Of a stretch of DNA of 22,218 bases, positions 1 through 8,164 are shown in pieces; within the stretch, counting starts at the first letter, position 1; each line of letters starts with the position of its first letter. The translations under genes were made by a program, and so were the position numbers. This DNA comes from Alphaproteobacteria bacterium (lineage in GTDB: Bacteria > Pseudomonadota > Alphaproteobacteria > UBA9219): assembly GCA_028716765.1 (NCBI GenBank), contig JAQUPC010000023.1:1-22218 (forward strand), read 5' to 3'. The notes under the pieces are model-generated. The model worked only from the letters and a program-made list of their open reading frames with translations, made no database searches and was not told the origin of the DNA.

Positions 1-2
1 GT

Positions 3-509
3 TTCGACGAGCAGTTGAACGTAACGCCCGAGTTTATTCCTCACGAAGAGCCTGACAAAAATCGCGAGATCGTAACGGCCGAACAACGGCGCGGATCGCT
101 TGATCCTCTTTCCGTGATCCTGCAATTGCTTGGCGATCTTGCGGTTAACAAGTCATGTGCCGTTACCGAGCCTGCGTTCGACGGAAAGCGGCGTTTCGAC
201 CTGAGAAGCGAGGATAAGGGCTGGGAAGACACCGATCCGCAGGGCTACGGGATGTATAGCGGCAAGGCGCGCCGTTGCGACGTCTATTTTAAAATGATCG
301 CCGGTAAATGGCTGGACCGCGAGCATAGCCTCTTTTGGCAGTATGTAGACGGCGACAAAGGCCGCCATCCGTTCCGCATATGGCTGGCGGCGCTATCCCC
401 GGAATTGCCGGAGCTGGCCGTGCGCGTCGAAAGCCCAAGCGCATGGGGCCGGATCGTCGTGCATTTAAAGGGGTGGAGGTATGTGGAGGGGAAGGATTTG
501 GGAACTTAG
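3..509 (+). CDS. DUF3108-like protein, 5' end outside window
   Basis: The reading frame is open to the left edge, so this is the C-terminal part of a longer protein; the TTG at 15 is only the first start-like codon inside the window and is unlikely to be the real start. Visible features are a DPLSVILQLL stretch, a Cys-containing segment, then FDGKRRFDL, and later CDVYFKMIAG and a PFRIWLA segment before the end. This order (DPL..ll, DGKRR[YF]DL, C.v.y..iaG, P..vWla) is what I know from the DUF3108 family of alpha- and gammaproteobacterial exported proteins, of unknown biochemical function. No downstream partner is evident; a small lipoprotein-like gene follows after 95 bp. The family assignment is from recalled motifs, not a search. 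Confidence 0.65.
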   Translation, partial: FDEQLNVTPEFIPHEEPDKNREIVTAEQRRGSLDPLSVILQLLGDLAVNKSCAVTEPAFDGKRRFDLRSEDKGWEDTDPQGYGMYSGKARRCDVYFKMIAGKWLDREHSLFWQYVDGDKGRHPFRIWLAALSPELPELAVRVESPSAWGRIVVHLKGWRYVEGKDLGT

Positions 510-540
510 CATGGTTAATTTTGTTTCTGAGAAATCCTGC

Positions 541-568
541 TTGAGTTATTTCGTGTGTTGCTCATACT
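541..568 (+). promoter_or_regulatory. Candidate sigma70-type promoter
   Basis: TTGAGT (541-546) and CATACT (563-568) are separated by 16 nt; each matches the consensus at four of six positions. The predicted transcription start lies about 30 nt before the ATG at 605. Prediction by eye only. Confidence 0.28.
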
Positions 569-604
569 GCAGAAGATGTTTTTTTCATTGCATGGAGTAG
601 TTAT

Positions 605-979
605 ATGAAAATCCGTGAACTTTTTGTTATTGCTGCGTTGGGGCTCACGCTTGTCGGCGGAACAGGGTGCGGGGAATCCAATGAAGAAAGAATGAAAGCA
701 TGTCTGTTAAAAAAGGGGTTGCAAGGAATAGAAATGAATACGCCGTTTGGCAGAAAACCGATTTTATTACGAACAGACTATCAATTCTTTCCGCGATACA
801 AAGTTTATACACAATATTTTGATTTTGAAAGCAAAGAAATGGTTTTAAAGGTTTTTGATGAATATTCGCCTGATAAACGTTCCACCGAAATTGTGAGGAA
901 GTCGTTTGATCAATTAACCGGGAAAGACCTGTCTGACGTACATAAAATCAGAGAATGCTTGGAGTGTTCGATGAAATAA
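605..979 (+). CDS. Small lipoprotein-like exported protein, unknown function
   Basis: This is a 124-residue protein with a short basic N-terminus (MKIRE), a hydrophobic segment at residues 6-20, and a Cys at residue 22 in the context GGTGC, followed by charged sequence. It would be exported and possibly lipid-anchored, though the lipobox is weak (Gly at -3). The mature part is basic and mixed alpha/beta in appearance, with three Cys after the putative anchor (residues 33, 118 and 121), two of them near the C-terminus in ECLECS, a possible disulfide pair. A GGAG Shine-Dalgarno lies about 6 nt before the ATG. I do not recognise the family. It is more A/T-rich than its neighbours and sits between the DUF3108-type gene and the duplicated gph 3' end, so it may be acquired cargo. 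Confidence 0.6.
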   Translation: MKIRELFVIAALGLTLVGGTGCGESNEERMKACLLKKGLQGIEMNTPFGRKPILLRTDYQFFPRYKVYTQYFDFESKEMVLKVFDEYSPDKRSTEIVRKSFDQLTGKDLSDVHKIRECLECSMK

Positions 980-1002
980 CGTTTGGCGATTTTTGTTGAA
1001 CT

Positions 1003-1153
1003 TTACCCCTCATACCCTAACCCCGCCAGCGCCGTAGGCAGTTCATCAAACCCCGCGATGACGCTGTCGGCGTTTAGGTCCTCGCTTTTCTCCATGCCGT
1101 AGCCGTGCGTCACGACGATGCAGGGGATTTTTGCGCCGCGCGCGGCGCGGACG
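1003..1153 (-). pseudogene. Duplicated, diverged 3' end of gph
   Basis: Read on the minus strand this encodes VRAARGAKIPCIVVTHGYG, then a variable stretch, then SVIAGFDELPTALAGLGYEG and an in-frame TAA at 1005-1003. It aligns with the last 50 codons of intact gph (1942 down to 1789). The first 53 nt differ at only one position and a second block of about 29 nt (SVIAGFDELP) is identical, while the linker and tail differ substantially at the protein level (MEKSEDLNAD against VDEDGEALNPN). Homology stops abruptly at 1153/1154. The fragment has no start and no HAD catalytic motifs, so it cannot make a phosphatase. It keeps an open frame and a sensible C-terminus, which suggests a displaced or foreign allele end and not a decayed tandem copy. 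Confidence 0.8.
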
Positions 1154-1262
1154 GGAGATACGATCAGGGAATGTCTTGATTGCGCTTTGAAATAGCCATT
1201 TAGCGGCGATGCCGTATGTAAGATGGTTAATTGGGATGAAAGTAATTTTGCGAATTATTTTC

Positions 1263-1292
1263 TTGAATCTGCCTATAGGGCCCTTGTATATT
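1263..1292 (+). promoter_or_regulatory. Candidate sigma70-type promoter
   Basis: TTGAAT (1263-1268) and TATATT (1287-1292) are separated by 18 nt, upstream of the lipoprotein gene starting at 1329. The predicted leader is about 30 nt and contains its Shine-Dalgarno. Confidence 0.4.
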
Positions 1293-1328
1293 TTGGATAG
1301 CAATTTCAAGGCACAGAAGGGGATTTTA

Positions 1329-1751
1329 ATGAAAATAGTTAATGGCATTAAAAAAATGAGTATTGTGGCTTTGGCTGTGATGGCGGCGAACATAATCACA
1401 AGCTGTGGCGATAACAAGGCGGGCGATGAAAAAGCCAATGTTAAAAAGACGCAAGCGCAAACAGCTATTGGTAAAAATTATAAAATAGTGGATGTGAACG
1501 CGTTGTATCCCCAGAATGCCCGCGACGGAAGATTATATTATGAAAGAAGAAGAAGAGCCGTTGTTGTTAACGAGAAGGGTGAAATTGTTGGTGATGAAGG
1601 CGGATGCTTTAAGCTTGGGAATAAAATTGCTGTTGTGGTAGATGATTCGACACTTAAGAATATAGGTGAGTTTCTTAAAACTTCACCTTTTAGGCCAGAT
1701 GCTTCGACTGCGGCGGTATTAGTTCTACGTTCAGAACTTGGGCAGAAATAA
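1329..1751 (+). CDS. Small lipoprotein, unknown function
   Basis: This is a 140-residue protein starting at the ATG at 1329, chosen because AGAAGGGG lies about 8 nt upstream and because this start gives a clean signal peptide: MKIVNGIKKM, a hydrophobic stretch, then ITSC, a good lipobox with Cys at residue 26. An upstream in-frame ATG at 1209 would bury the signal peptide and lacks these signals. The mature region begins with a charged, probably flexible linker (GDNKAGDEKANVKK) and then a compact domain with RDGRLYYERRRRAVVVNEKGEIVG and one further Cys in GGCFKLG. I do not recognise the family. The gene fills the short segment between the diverged gph 3'-end copy and intact gph, so it is probably the cargo of whatever event made that duplication. 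Confidence 0.65.
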   Translation: MKIVNGIKKMSIVALAVMAANIITSCGDNKAGDEKANVKKTQAQTAIGKNYKIVDVNALYPQNARDGRLYYERRRRAVVVNEKGEIVGDEGGCFKLGNKIAVVVDDSTLKNIGEFLKTSPFRPDASTAAVLVLRSELGQK

Positions 1752-1788
1752 TAGCCCATAAAAGATTGGTTATCATATAATATAAAAA

Positions 1789-2463
1789 TTAGTTTTTAAA
1801 CCCCAATGCCTCCAGCGCTCCCGGCAGTTCATCAAACCCCGCGATGACGCTGTTGGGATTCAGGGCTTCGCCGTCTTCATCGACTCCATAGCCGTGCGTC
1901 ACGACGATGCAGGGGATTTTTGCCCCGCGCGCGGCGCGGACGTCGTTGATTCCGTCGCCTATAAAAACGCAGCCCTCGCGCGGCACGTCGAGCGCGGTGA
2001 TCACGCCGTAAAGATGCTCCGGGTTCGGCTTGTGCACCGGGAACGTGTCGCCGCCCGCAATGAACTCGAAATACCGGCGCAGGCCGAGCTGTTCTAAAAC
2101 GCGATAGCTGGCCGATTCCTGCTTGTTGGTGCAAACGCCGAGTTTCACTCCCGCCCCGTGATATTTTTCAAGTATCGGCACAACATGCGGATAAATCTGG
2201 GAAGGGTCGGCCTTTATGTTGCGGTAATGACCGATGAATTGCTGAACAAAGGGAAAGACGTCTTCAGGTTCGCCGCCGGTCATCGCCAGCGCGCGTTGAA
2301 CCAGCGCCATCGCACCATCCCCGATCAGACCTTTTACTTCTTCAAGCGTTAGTGGCCTGCGGCTTTGCTGGGCCAGCATCAAGTTGACGGCCTGACGCAG
2401 ATCGGGGGCGCTGTCGAGCAAGGTTCCGTCAAGATCGAAAATAAGCCCTTGTATTTGCCGCAT
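1789..2463 (-). CDS. gph: Phosphoglycolate phosphatase (HAD superfamily)
   Basis: The enzyme hydrolyses 2-phosphoglycolate to glycolate and phosphate in the cytoplasm, removing a by-product of DNA repair or oxygenase activity. At 224 residues it has normal family length. HAD motif I is FDLDGTLLDSAP with the nucleophile and acid/base Asp at residues 10 and 12; motif II is the VCTNK segment; motif III is the Lys of HKPNPEHL; motif IV is IGDGINDV. The cap region lies between motifs I and II. It is divergent from glmU, with 65 bp between the starts, an arrangement I associate with alphaproteobacteria. Its last 50 codons are also present, diverged, at 1003-1153, so its present 3' end may have been exchanged. 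The HAD-IA assignment is firm; substrate specificity is by family. Confidence 0.9.
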   Translation of the reverse strand: MRQIQGLIFDLDGTLLDSAPDLRQAVNLMLAQQSRRPLTLEEVKGLIGDGAMALVQRALAMTGGEPEDVFPFVQQFIGHYRNIKADPSQIYPHVVPILEKYHGAGVKLGVCTNKQESASYRVLEQLGLRRYFEFIAGGDTFPVHKPNPEHLYGVITALDVPREGCVFIGDGINDVRAARGAKIPCIVVTHGYGVDEDGEALNPNSVIAGFDELPGALEALGFKN

Positions 2464-2528
2464 TTTGCCCTAACCATTTTTGTGATAACAATGATGACCG
2501 ACTCTCACCCTTATGGCAAATAAGCTTC

Positions 2529-3887
2529 ATGAATAAAACGCTTAATACAGCTCCTCTCGCTTGCGTTGTTCTGGCCGCGGGGCAGGGCACCCGAATGAAA
2601 TCCGACCTTCCGAAGGTTCTGCACCCCGTCGCAGGGTTGCCGATGATCCAGCATGTCGTGGCGGCTTGCCTGGAACTGGCGCCGGAGAAAATAGTCGTTG
2701 TCATACCGCCGGATGCCGCCGCCGTAGATTCGGCTGTTTCGTCCCATATATGCCTTGTTCAGGAAAAACCGTTAGGCACCGGCGATGCCGTCAAGTCGGC
2801 TCGCAAGTCTTTGAGCGATTTCGCCGGCGATATCATCATTTTATTCGGCGATACGCCGCTTGTAACTGCCGAGGCGTTGCAGGGCTTGCGCGAGAAACGG
2901 GAAGCAACAGGCGCAGCCATCGTTGTGGCCGGTTTTATGCCGGAAGATCCGGCCAAGTATGGCCGTTTGATCGTGGACGCCGAAGGCCACCTGACTGAAA
3001 TCGTCGAAGCGAGCGATGCCACGCCGGAGCAACGTCAAATTAAGCAATGCAACGGCGGCATTATGTTGTTCGACGCCCAAAAGCTTTGGCCGCTTCTGGA
3101 TAAATTGAATAACGCAAACGCCAAGAACGAATATTATCTGACCGATTGCGTAAAGTTGGCACGCGAGCAGGGATGGAGTTGTTATGTCGCCGATATGCCT
3201 GCCGAAGACGTCTCGGGGATCAACAATCGCATCGAATTGGCCAGGGCTGAAAAGATTATGCAAGGACGCCTTCGCCGCAAGGCGATGCTAAACGGCGTTA
3301 CGATGATCGACCCTGAAACGGTCTATCTGTCGTACGACACCGTATTGGGTAACGACGTTACGATCGGCCCGAACGTCGTTTTCGCTCCCGGTGTGCGCGT
3401 CGCGGACGGCGTAGAAATTCGCTCGTTTTGCCATATTGCCGGAACGCGGATTGAGGCGGGCGCTGTTATCGGCCCCTTCGCGCGGTTGCGTCCCGATTCC
3501 GTCGTCGGGACAGGCGTACGCATCGGGAATTTCGTGGAAGTCAAGAATGTCGAGCTCGGAGCCGATGCAAAAGTCAATCACCTCACATACCTTGGCGATG
3601 CGACCATAGGCAGCCGGGCTAACATCGGCGCGGGCACCATCACTTGCAATTATGACGGGTTTTCGAAGGCGCGCACGGAAGTAGGCGCCGGCGCCTTCAT
3701 CGGCTCGAACACAGCTCTGGTCGCTCCTGTCACCGTCGGCAGCGGCGCCTACGTCGCGGCCGGAAGCGTCATTACGATGGACGTGGCGGCCGATGCGCTC
3801 TCCGTCGCCCGCGGACGCCAGACAAGCCTTCCCGATTGGGCGCGCCGGTATAGGGAAGAAAAGGAAAAACAGACAGACGGGGATTAG
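2529..3887 (+). CDS. glmU: Bifunctional N-acetylglucosamine-1-phosphate uridyltransferase / glucosamine-1-phosphate acetyltransferase
   Basis: GlmU makes UDP-GlcNAc for peptidoglycan and lipopolysaccharide: the C-terminal domain acetylates glucosamine-1-phosphate and the N-terminal domain transfers UMP from UTP. At 452 residues it has full family length. The N-terminal pyrophosphorylase signature LAAGQGTRMKSDLPKVLH lies at residues 15-32, with Lys29 as the conserved substrate-binding lysine, and LFGDTPL supplies the metal-binding Asp. From about residue 250 there are hexapeptide repeats of a left-handed beta-helix, with the acetyltransferase signature KVNHLTYLGDATIG and GAGTITCNYDG. No strong Shine-Dalgarno is visible before the ATG at 2529, but the N-terminus fits the family. 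glmS, often adjacent in related genomes, does not follow here. Confidence 0.95.
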   Translation: MNKTLNTAPLACVVLAAGQGTRMKSDLPKVLHPVAGLPMIQHVVAACLELAPEKIVVVIPPDAAAVDSAVSSHICLVQEKPLGTGDAVKSARKSLSDFAGDIIILFGDTPLVTAEALQGLREKREATGAAIVVAGFMPEDPAKYGRLIVDAEGHLTEIVEASDATPEQRQIKQCNGGIMLFDAQKLWPLLDKLNNANAKNEYYLTDCVKLAREQGWSCYVADMPAEDVSGINNRIELARAEKIMQGRLRRKAMLNGVTMIDPETVYLSYDTVLGNDVTIGPNVVFAPGVRVADGVEIRSFCHIAGTRIEAGAVIGPFARLRPDSVVGTGVRIGNFVEVKNVELGADAKVNHLTYLGDATIGSRANIGAGTITCNYDGFSKARTEVGAGAFIGSNTALVAPVTVGSGAYVAAGSVITMDVAADALSVARGRQTSLPDWARRYREEKEKQTDGD

Positions 3888-3954
3888 GGTCTCCAACATT
3901 TAGTAACAAGGTCATTTAGAATAATGCCGCGGTATTCTTTACTATAAGTATTTA

Positions 3955-3983
3955 TTGCCGTTCTTTCGTTCTGGCATTATAAC
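3955..3983 (+). promoter_or_regulatory. Candidate sigma70-type promoter
   Basis: TTGCCG (3955-3960) and TATAAC (3978-3983) are separated by the optimal 17 nt. The predicted start of transcription is about 30 nt before the GTG at 4021. This is among the best matches in the window and supports the otherwise orphan gene downstream. Confidence 0.45.
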
Positions 3984-4020
3984 GCTATTCTGATGTTTTC
4001 CATAACGTGGGGTCTTAAAA

Positions 4021-4581
4021 GTGGCAGTTGCATTAGATCTGAGATATCCAGCTAAGAGAGAATTCATTTTGGAACGCCAATTTTTGGCTGATCTTCATAG
4101 TGAGCAAAAGACGTTCTTGCCAATTCTTGGCCAATTGCACGATACCGTGTTTGAAATGACGCAAAGGCCCGACTCTCCTGTTGTTGTCGCGAAACGCCGT
4201 GAAATCGAGACTAGGATCGTTACTATCAACCTTGAAGCGCCACATCATTCAACAACGATTGTTACGTATATGACGTCGGATGTTGTCTTGGTTCATTATA
4301 AGGCCGTTTCGATCCCGATGATTCTTGGAGAGATTACTTTTCCGAAAGACATCCGTGGTTTTAAATGGCTGGGACAAAGGCGCTGTAAGGATATTTCTCG
4401 AGTCATGGCTGGTAGGGAGCGGCCAATAGCGGTCCACATCATTTGCCCGGAGTTTCTTCGATCCTTGAGTTGTTGGTTAAATTCCTCTGTGAGTGTAATC
4501 AAACGCGCGACCTTGTCGGTAAGGCCTCCGCTCAGAAGAAGAACAAAAAATGCAAACTGCGCTTACGGCAATCCTGATTAG
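4021..4581 (+). CDS. Hypothetical protein, C-terminal third uncertain
   Basis: This is a 186-codon frame starting at GTG 4021, with GGGG about 8 nt upstream and a promoter-like sequence at 3955-3983. Residues 1-115 look like real protein: a charged helical start, then alternating hydrophobic strands (RIVTINLEAP, VVLVHYKAVSIPMI, GEITFPKDI). From about residue 116 the composition becomes Arg/Ser-rich and untidy. Another frame from 4367 gives a more protein-like tail (GWDKGAVRIFLESWLVGSGQ, stop at 4429), so a single-base frameshift near 4366 is possible and the gene may be a recent pseudogene. No family is recognised and there is no signal peptide or membrane segment. It stands between glmU and the oppositely oriented pfl operon with no evident functional link. 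Confidence 0.4.
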   Translation: MAVALDLRYPAKREFILERQFLADLHSEQKTFLPILGQLHDTVFEMTQRPDSPVVVAKRREIETRIVTINLEAPHHSTTIVTYMTSDVVLVHYKAVSIPMILGEITFPKDIRGFKWLGQRRCKDISRVMAGRERPIAVHIICPEFLRSLSCWLNSSVSVIKRATLSVRPPLRRRTKNANCAYGNPD

Positions 4582-4598
4582 TCTTGTTCCTCGGTTTA

Positions 4599-5336
4599 TT
4601 ACGCCACAACAAGTCCGTGGCTTCTAAAAATTCCCTGCACCCTTTTAACAAGCTCGGTTGCGGGCGGCTCAGTGTCCTTGAGGGTATAAGGAAGGCCGAG
4701 GGATTCCCATTTCGCCTCGCCCATTTTATGGAAGGGCAGAACCTCGACTCGTTCGACGCAACCGAGCCCTTTTATGAAGTCCGCCATTTTTGCGATGGCT
4801 TCCAGATCGTCGGTAAGGCCGGGGACAAGAACGAAGCGAATCCATGTCGGCTTGCGAAACGACGAAAGCCTGCGAGCGAAATCGAGCGTCAATTGCAGCC
4901 GCGAGCCCGTGATTTTCCTGTACGCGAACGGATCGAACGATTTGATGTCGAGCAAAACGAGATCGGTTGCCGCCAGCAATTCGTCTTTTACCTTGTTGCC
5001 GAGATAACCGCTGGTATCCAGAGCCGTGTGCAGGCCCAGTTTTTTGCATCCTTGCAGGACGGCGGTCACGAAATCCTGCTGAAACAGCGGTTCGCCGCCG
5101 CTGATCGTTACGCCGCCGCCGGTACGTGACAAAAAATCCCTGTATTGCGCGATTTCATCGACAAGTTCCGCGGCGGTCGTTTTCTTGCCGTCGGTCAGGT
5201 TGCGGGTATCCGGGTTGTGGCAATAAAGGCAACGCAAAGGGCAGCCGGTGACGAAGACGACAAAGCGCATCCCCGGGCCGTCGACGGTTCCGGCGGTTTC
5301 GACGGAGTGGATGTAGCCCTCAATAGCATTCTGCAT
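4599..5336 (-). CDS. pflA: Pyruvate formate-lyase activating enzyme (radical SAM)
   Basis: The protein uses S-adenosylmethionine and a [4Fe-4S] cluster to place the glycyl radical on pyruvate formate-lyase under anaerobic conditions. At 245 residues it matches the family. The cluster motif CxxxCxxC is at Cys32, Cys36 and Cys39 (TGCPLRCLYCHNPDT), preceded by the typical GTVDGPGMRFVVF segment, and followed by TISGGEPLFQ, the SAM-contacting GGE motif. The C-terminal half has LDIKSFDP and VEVLPFHKMGEAKW, as in characterised activases. It follows pflB in the same orientation with an 80-bp gap holding a long inverted repeat, so it is presumably co-transcribed at a lower level. Confidence 0.95.
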   Translation of the reverse strand: MQNAIEGYIHSVETAGTVDGPGMRFVVFVTGCPLRCLYCHNPDTRNLTDGKKTTAAELVDEIAQYRDFLSRTGGGVTISGGEPLFQQDFVTAVLQGCKKLGLHTALDTSGYLGNKVKDELLAATDLVLLDIKSFDPFAYRKITGSRLQLTLDFARRLSSFRKPTWIRFVLVPGLTDDLEAIAKMADFIKGLGCVERVEVLPFHKMGEAKWESLGLPYTLKDTEPPATELVKRVQGIFRSHGLVVA

Positions 5337-5344
5337 TTAGCATT

Positions 5345-5409
5345 CAGGGGTTAGGGATACGGGGCGCGGGATAAGGACTTACCCGCGTATCCCGTACCCC
5401 TAATCCCTT
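5345..5409. repeat. Long imperfect inverted repeat between pflB and pflA
   Basis: Two G-rich/C-rich arms of about 30 nt (roughly 5345-5376 and 5379-5409) are nearly complementary with a loop of only a few bases. The left arm carries GGTTAGGGATACGGG and the right arm CCCGTACCCCTAATCCC. The hairpin would form in the pflBA transcript immediately after the pflB stop codon, where it could protect pflB mRNA from 3' decay and attenuate pflA. No T-run follows, so a simple terminator is less likely. Confidence 0.6.
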
Positions 5410-5416
5410 GCCCCGT

Positions 5417-7723
5417 CTACATCTTCCTGTGGAACGTCCGGTTGATCACGTCTTGCTGCTGCTCGCGCGTCAGCTTGATGAAATTGACGGCGTAGCCCGA
5501 AACGCGGATGGTCAACTGCGGATAGTTTTCCGGATGATCCATCGCGTCAAGCAACGTTTCGCGGTTGAAGACGTTGACGTTCATGTGGTGCGCGTTGCGG
5601 CCGAAATAACCGTCCATCATGCCCACAAGATTATTGACGCGGTCAGCCGCCGTTTTGCCGAGCGCCTCGGGGACAATGGAAAAAGTGTTCGAGATCCCGT
5701 CTTGCGCGTGCTCGTAAGGCAGCTTCGAGATTGAAAACAGCGAGGCCAGCGCGCCCTTTTTGTCGCGCCCGTGCATCGGGTTGGCGCCCGGCGCAAAAGG
5801 CTCCCCGGCCTTGCGGCCGCAGGGCGTGCAGCCCGTTTTTTTGCCGTATACGACGTTCGACGTGATCGTCAGAACGGATTGGGTCGGCACGGCGTTGCGA
5901 TAGGTATGTTTGGTGCGAAGCTTCTTCATGAAGTTTTCGACCAGCCAAATGGCGATGTCGTCCGCGCGGTCGTCGTTGTTGCCGTATTGCGGATAGTCGC
6001 CTTCGACGCTGAACCCGGTGGCAAGGCCGCGCGTGTCGCGCTTCACGTGGACCTTGGCGTATTTGATGGCCGACAGGGAATCCGCCGTCACCGAGACGCC
6101 CGCCACGCCGCACGCCATCGTGCGCATCACGTCGCGGTCATGCAGCGCCATTTCGATGCGTTCGTAGCAATACTTGTCATGCATGTAGTGGATGATGTTG
6201 AGCGCGTCGATATAGGTGCCCGCAAGCCAGTCCATCATCGTGTCGAGCCGCGATTTGACTTCCTCATAATCAAGCACGTCGGCGGTTACGGGCGCGAACG
6301 CCGGGGCCACCTGATCGCCGCTCATTTCGTCGCGGCCGCCGTTGATGGCGTAAAGAAGGGCTTTCGCCAGATTGACGCGCGCGCCGAAGAATTGCAGCTG
6401 TTTGCCGATGCGCATGGCCGACACGCAGCAGGCGATGCCGTAATCGTCGCCCCAATAGGGACGCATAAGTTCGTCGTTTTCGTACTGGATCGAACTGGTT
6501 TCGATCGAAACCCTTGCGCAATATTTCTTGAACGCTTCCGGCATCCGCTCGGACCATAAAACGGTCAGGTTCGGCTCCGGCGCGGGGCCGAGCGTGGTCA
6601 GCGTGTGCAGGAAACGGAAAGCCGTTTTGGTGACGAGCGGACGGCCGTCTTCGCCGATGCCGCCGAGGCATTCCGTCACCCATGTCGGATCGCCGGAAAA
6701 CAATTCGTTATAATCCGGCGTGCGGGCAAAGCGCACCATGCGAAGTTTCATGACAAGGTGGTCGATTAATTCCTGCGCTTCGGCTTCGGCCAGCAAACCG
6801 GACTGCATATCGCGCTCGATGTAAATATCGAGGAAATTCGAGATGCGCCCGAGCGACATGGCCGCGCCGTTTTGCTCCTTGATCGCGGCGAGATAGGCCA
6901 GATACGTCCATTGCACGGCTTCGCGCGCGTTCTTGGCCGGACGGGTGACATCGAAGCCGTAGGTTTTGGCCATCAGTTCGAGTTCGTGCAAAGCCTTGAT
7001 CTGCTCGGAGATTTCCTCGCGCAAACGTATGGTTTCTTCGTTGATCGTGCCGTCGAGTTCCTGGAATTGATCACGCTTGTCTTCGATGAGACGCGTTGTG
7101 CCGTAAAGCGCGACGCGGCGGTAATCGCCTATGATGCGGCCCCGGCCGTAGCCGTCGGGAAGGCCGGTTACGATGCCTGCCTTGCGGGCCTTCTTGATCG
7201 TGTCCGAATAAACGTTGAAAACGCCCTCGTTGTGAGTCTTGCGGTATTTGGAGAAGATTTCATCAATCTCCGGCGCGATTTTATAGCCATAGGCGTTGAG
7301 GCAATCCTCGGCCACGCGCAGGCCGCCGAAAGGCATCAAGGCGCGCTTAAGCGGTTTGTCGGTTTGCAGGCCTACGATTTGTTCAAGGGATTGATCGATA
7401 TATCCGGCGTCATGCGAGATGATCGAGGAAACGATGCCGGTATCCATATCGAGGACGCCGTTGTTGTCGCGTTCCTGCTTCATCAAATCGACAACTTGCC
7501 GCCAAAGCTTTTCGGTCCGCACGGTGGCCGGGGCAAGAAAGCCTTCATCGCCGGTATAGGGGGTGTAGTTGTTTTGAATAAAATCGCGCACATCGATCTG
7601 GCGCTGCCATACAGAAGTCTTGAAGCCGGTGGGGGATAAAGAACCAGCCCCGCCGGATTGCCGGGATGCACCCGATGAAGCGTGCGAGGGGGATTTAAGC
7701 TTGACGGCTCTTACATGGTTCAT
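5417..7723 (-). CDS. pflB: Formate C-acetyltransferase (pyruvate formate-lyase)
   Basis: The enzyme converts pyruvate and CoA to acetyl-CoA and formate in anaerobic mixed-acid fermentation. The ATG at 7723 is preferred because GGGAAG lies about 6 nt upstream; an in-frame GTG at 7744 would add 7 residues. With that start the protein is 768 residues, slightly longer than the E. coli enzyme, with a Ser/Gly-rich N-terminal extension before [12 protein letters not shown]. The catalytic cysteine pair is in [10 protein letters not shown] at residues 432-433, and the radical Gly is at about residue 743 in RVSGYAV, near the C-terminus as expected. [17 protein letters not shown] after the cysteines is also typical. 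No formate channel gene (focA) is adjacent. The activase gene follows on the same strand. Confidence 0.96.
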   Translation of the reverse strand: MNHVRAVKLKSPSHASSGASRQSGGAGSLSPTGFKTSVWQRQIDVRDFIQNNYTPYTGDEGFLAPATVRTEKLWRQVVDLMKQERDNNGVLDMDTGIVSSIISHDAGYIDQSLEQIVGLQTDKPLKRALMPFGGLRVAEDCLNAYGYKIAPEIDEIFSKYRKTHNEGVFNVYSDTIKKARKAGIVTGLPDGYGRGRIIGDYRRVALYGTTRLIEDKRDQFQELDGTINEETIRLREEISEQIKALHELELMAKTYGFDVTRPAKNAREAVQWTYLAYLAAIKEQNGAAMSLGRISNFLDIYIERDMQSGLLAEAEAQELIDHLVMKLRMVRFARTPDYNELFSGDPTWVTECLGGIGEDGRPLVTKTAFRFLHTLTTLGPAPEPNLTVLWSERMPEAFKKYCARVSIETSSIQYENDELMRPYWGDDYGIACCVSAMRIGKQLQFFGARVNLAKALLYAINGGRDEMSGDQVAPAFAPVTADVLDYEEVKSRLDTMMDWLAGTYIDALNIIHYMHDKYCYERIEMALHDRDVMRTMACGVAGVSVTADSLSAIKYAKVHVKRDTRGLATGFSVEGDYPQYGNNDDRADDIAIWLVENFMKKLRTKHTYRNAVPTQSVLTITSNVVYGKKTGCTPCGRKAGEPFAPGANPMHGRDKKGALASLFSISKLPYEHAQDGISNTFSIVPEALGKTAADRVNNLVGMMDGYFGRNAHHMNVNVFNRETLLDAMDHPENYPQLTIRVSGYAVNFIKLTREQQQDVINRTFHRKM

Positions 7724-7744
7724 TGCGTTCTTCCCTATAAACAC

Positions 7745-8164
7745 GGCGTGTTAACGCTCGTCCTTGTCACACGGAAAAGACGAAATTACCGTTAATGCGC
7801 ATGCTCCCGACCGATAGAATTTGACTTGCGAGGAGGGGGATTCGTCTTTATCGCGTTACTGAATCATCCTGACGCTAACCATTTCCGTTTTCAAGCAAAA
7901 ACAGTTAATTTCATTGTAGATTCCCAAAAAAGTAATGTAGACGAAAATGCTGCAATGCAATAACTCGGTTCGCTAGCGCAATATAATAATATAGCCACAA
8001 ATGAAAGACAGGAATTATTTTAAAATAATCCTCTTAACTTTATAATCCTAATCGAGAAATGCGTCCGGCTTTTCTTGAATGCGGCGGAACAGGGTGATAA
8101 GTAGTCAGGTGACATTGGGATGAAGATTTAACAGGAAAGTTTCATTTTTTTTGCGGAGATAGTC
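7745..8164. other. 420-bp intergenic region between pflB and the divergent 8165 gene
   Basis: No gene is supported here. It must hold the pflBA promoter (minus strand) and the promoter of the 8165 gene (plus strand). Most of it from about 7860 is A/T-rich. I looked for an FNR/CRP-type TTGAT-N4-ATCAA box, expected for an anaerobic operon, and found none. The only strong symmetry is the palindrome at 8010-8032. Confidence 0.6.
8010..8032. promoter_or_regulatory. A/T palindrome, operator-like
   Basis: ATTATTTTAAAATAAT (8014-8029) is a perfect 16-bp palindrome, and AGG on the left (8010-8012) and CCT on the right (8030-8032) extend it with one unpaired A. It lies about 130 bp before the GTG at 8165. 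It may be a protein-binding dyad, although an A/T palindrome of this length can also arise by chance in A/T-rich DNA. Confidence 0.35.

Noticed and set aside
1209..1328. N-terminal extension of the 1329 lipoprotein gene to the ATG at 1209
   Set aside because: It would place 40 residues ahead of a clear lipoprotein signal peptide and overlaps the candidate promoter; the 1329 ATG has its own Shine-Dalgarno.
4296..4502. Minus-strand frame beginning MITLTEEFNQQLKDRRNSG, extendable upstream to about 4562
   Set aside because: The first 20 residues look helical and plausible, but the frame degrades quickly and overlaps the better-supported plus-strand gene with its promoter.
5771..7639. Long plus-strand frames (5771-6559 and 6872-7639) opposite pflB
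   Set aside because: They are antisense to an unmistakable pflB, have His/Arg/Val-rich mirror-codon composition, and show no motif or ribosome site.
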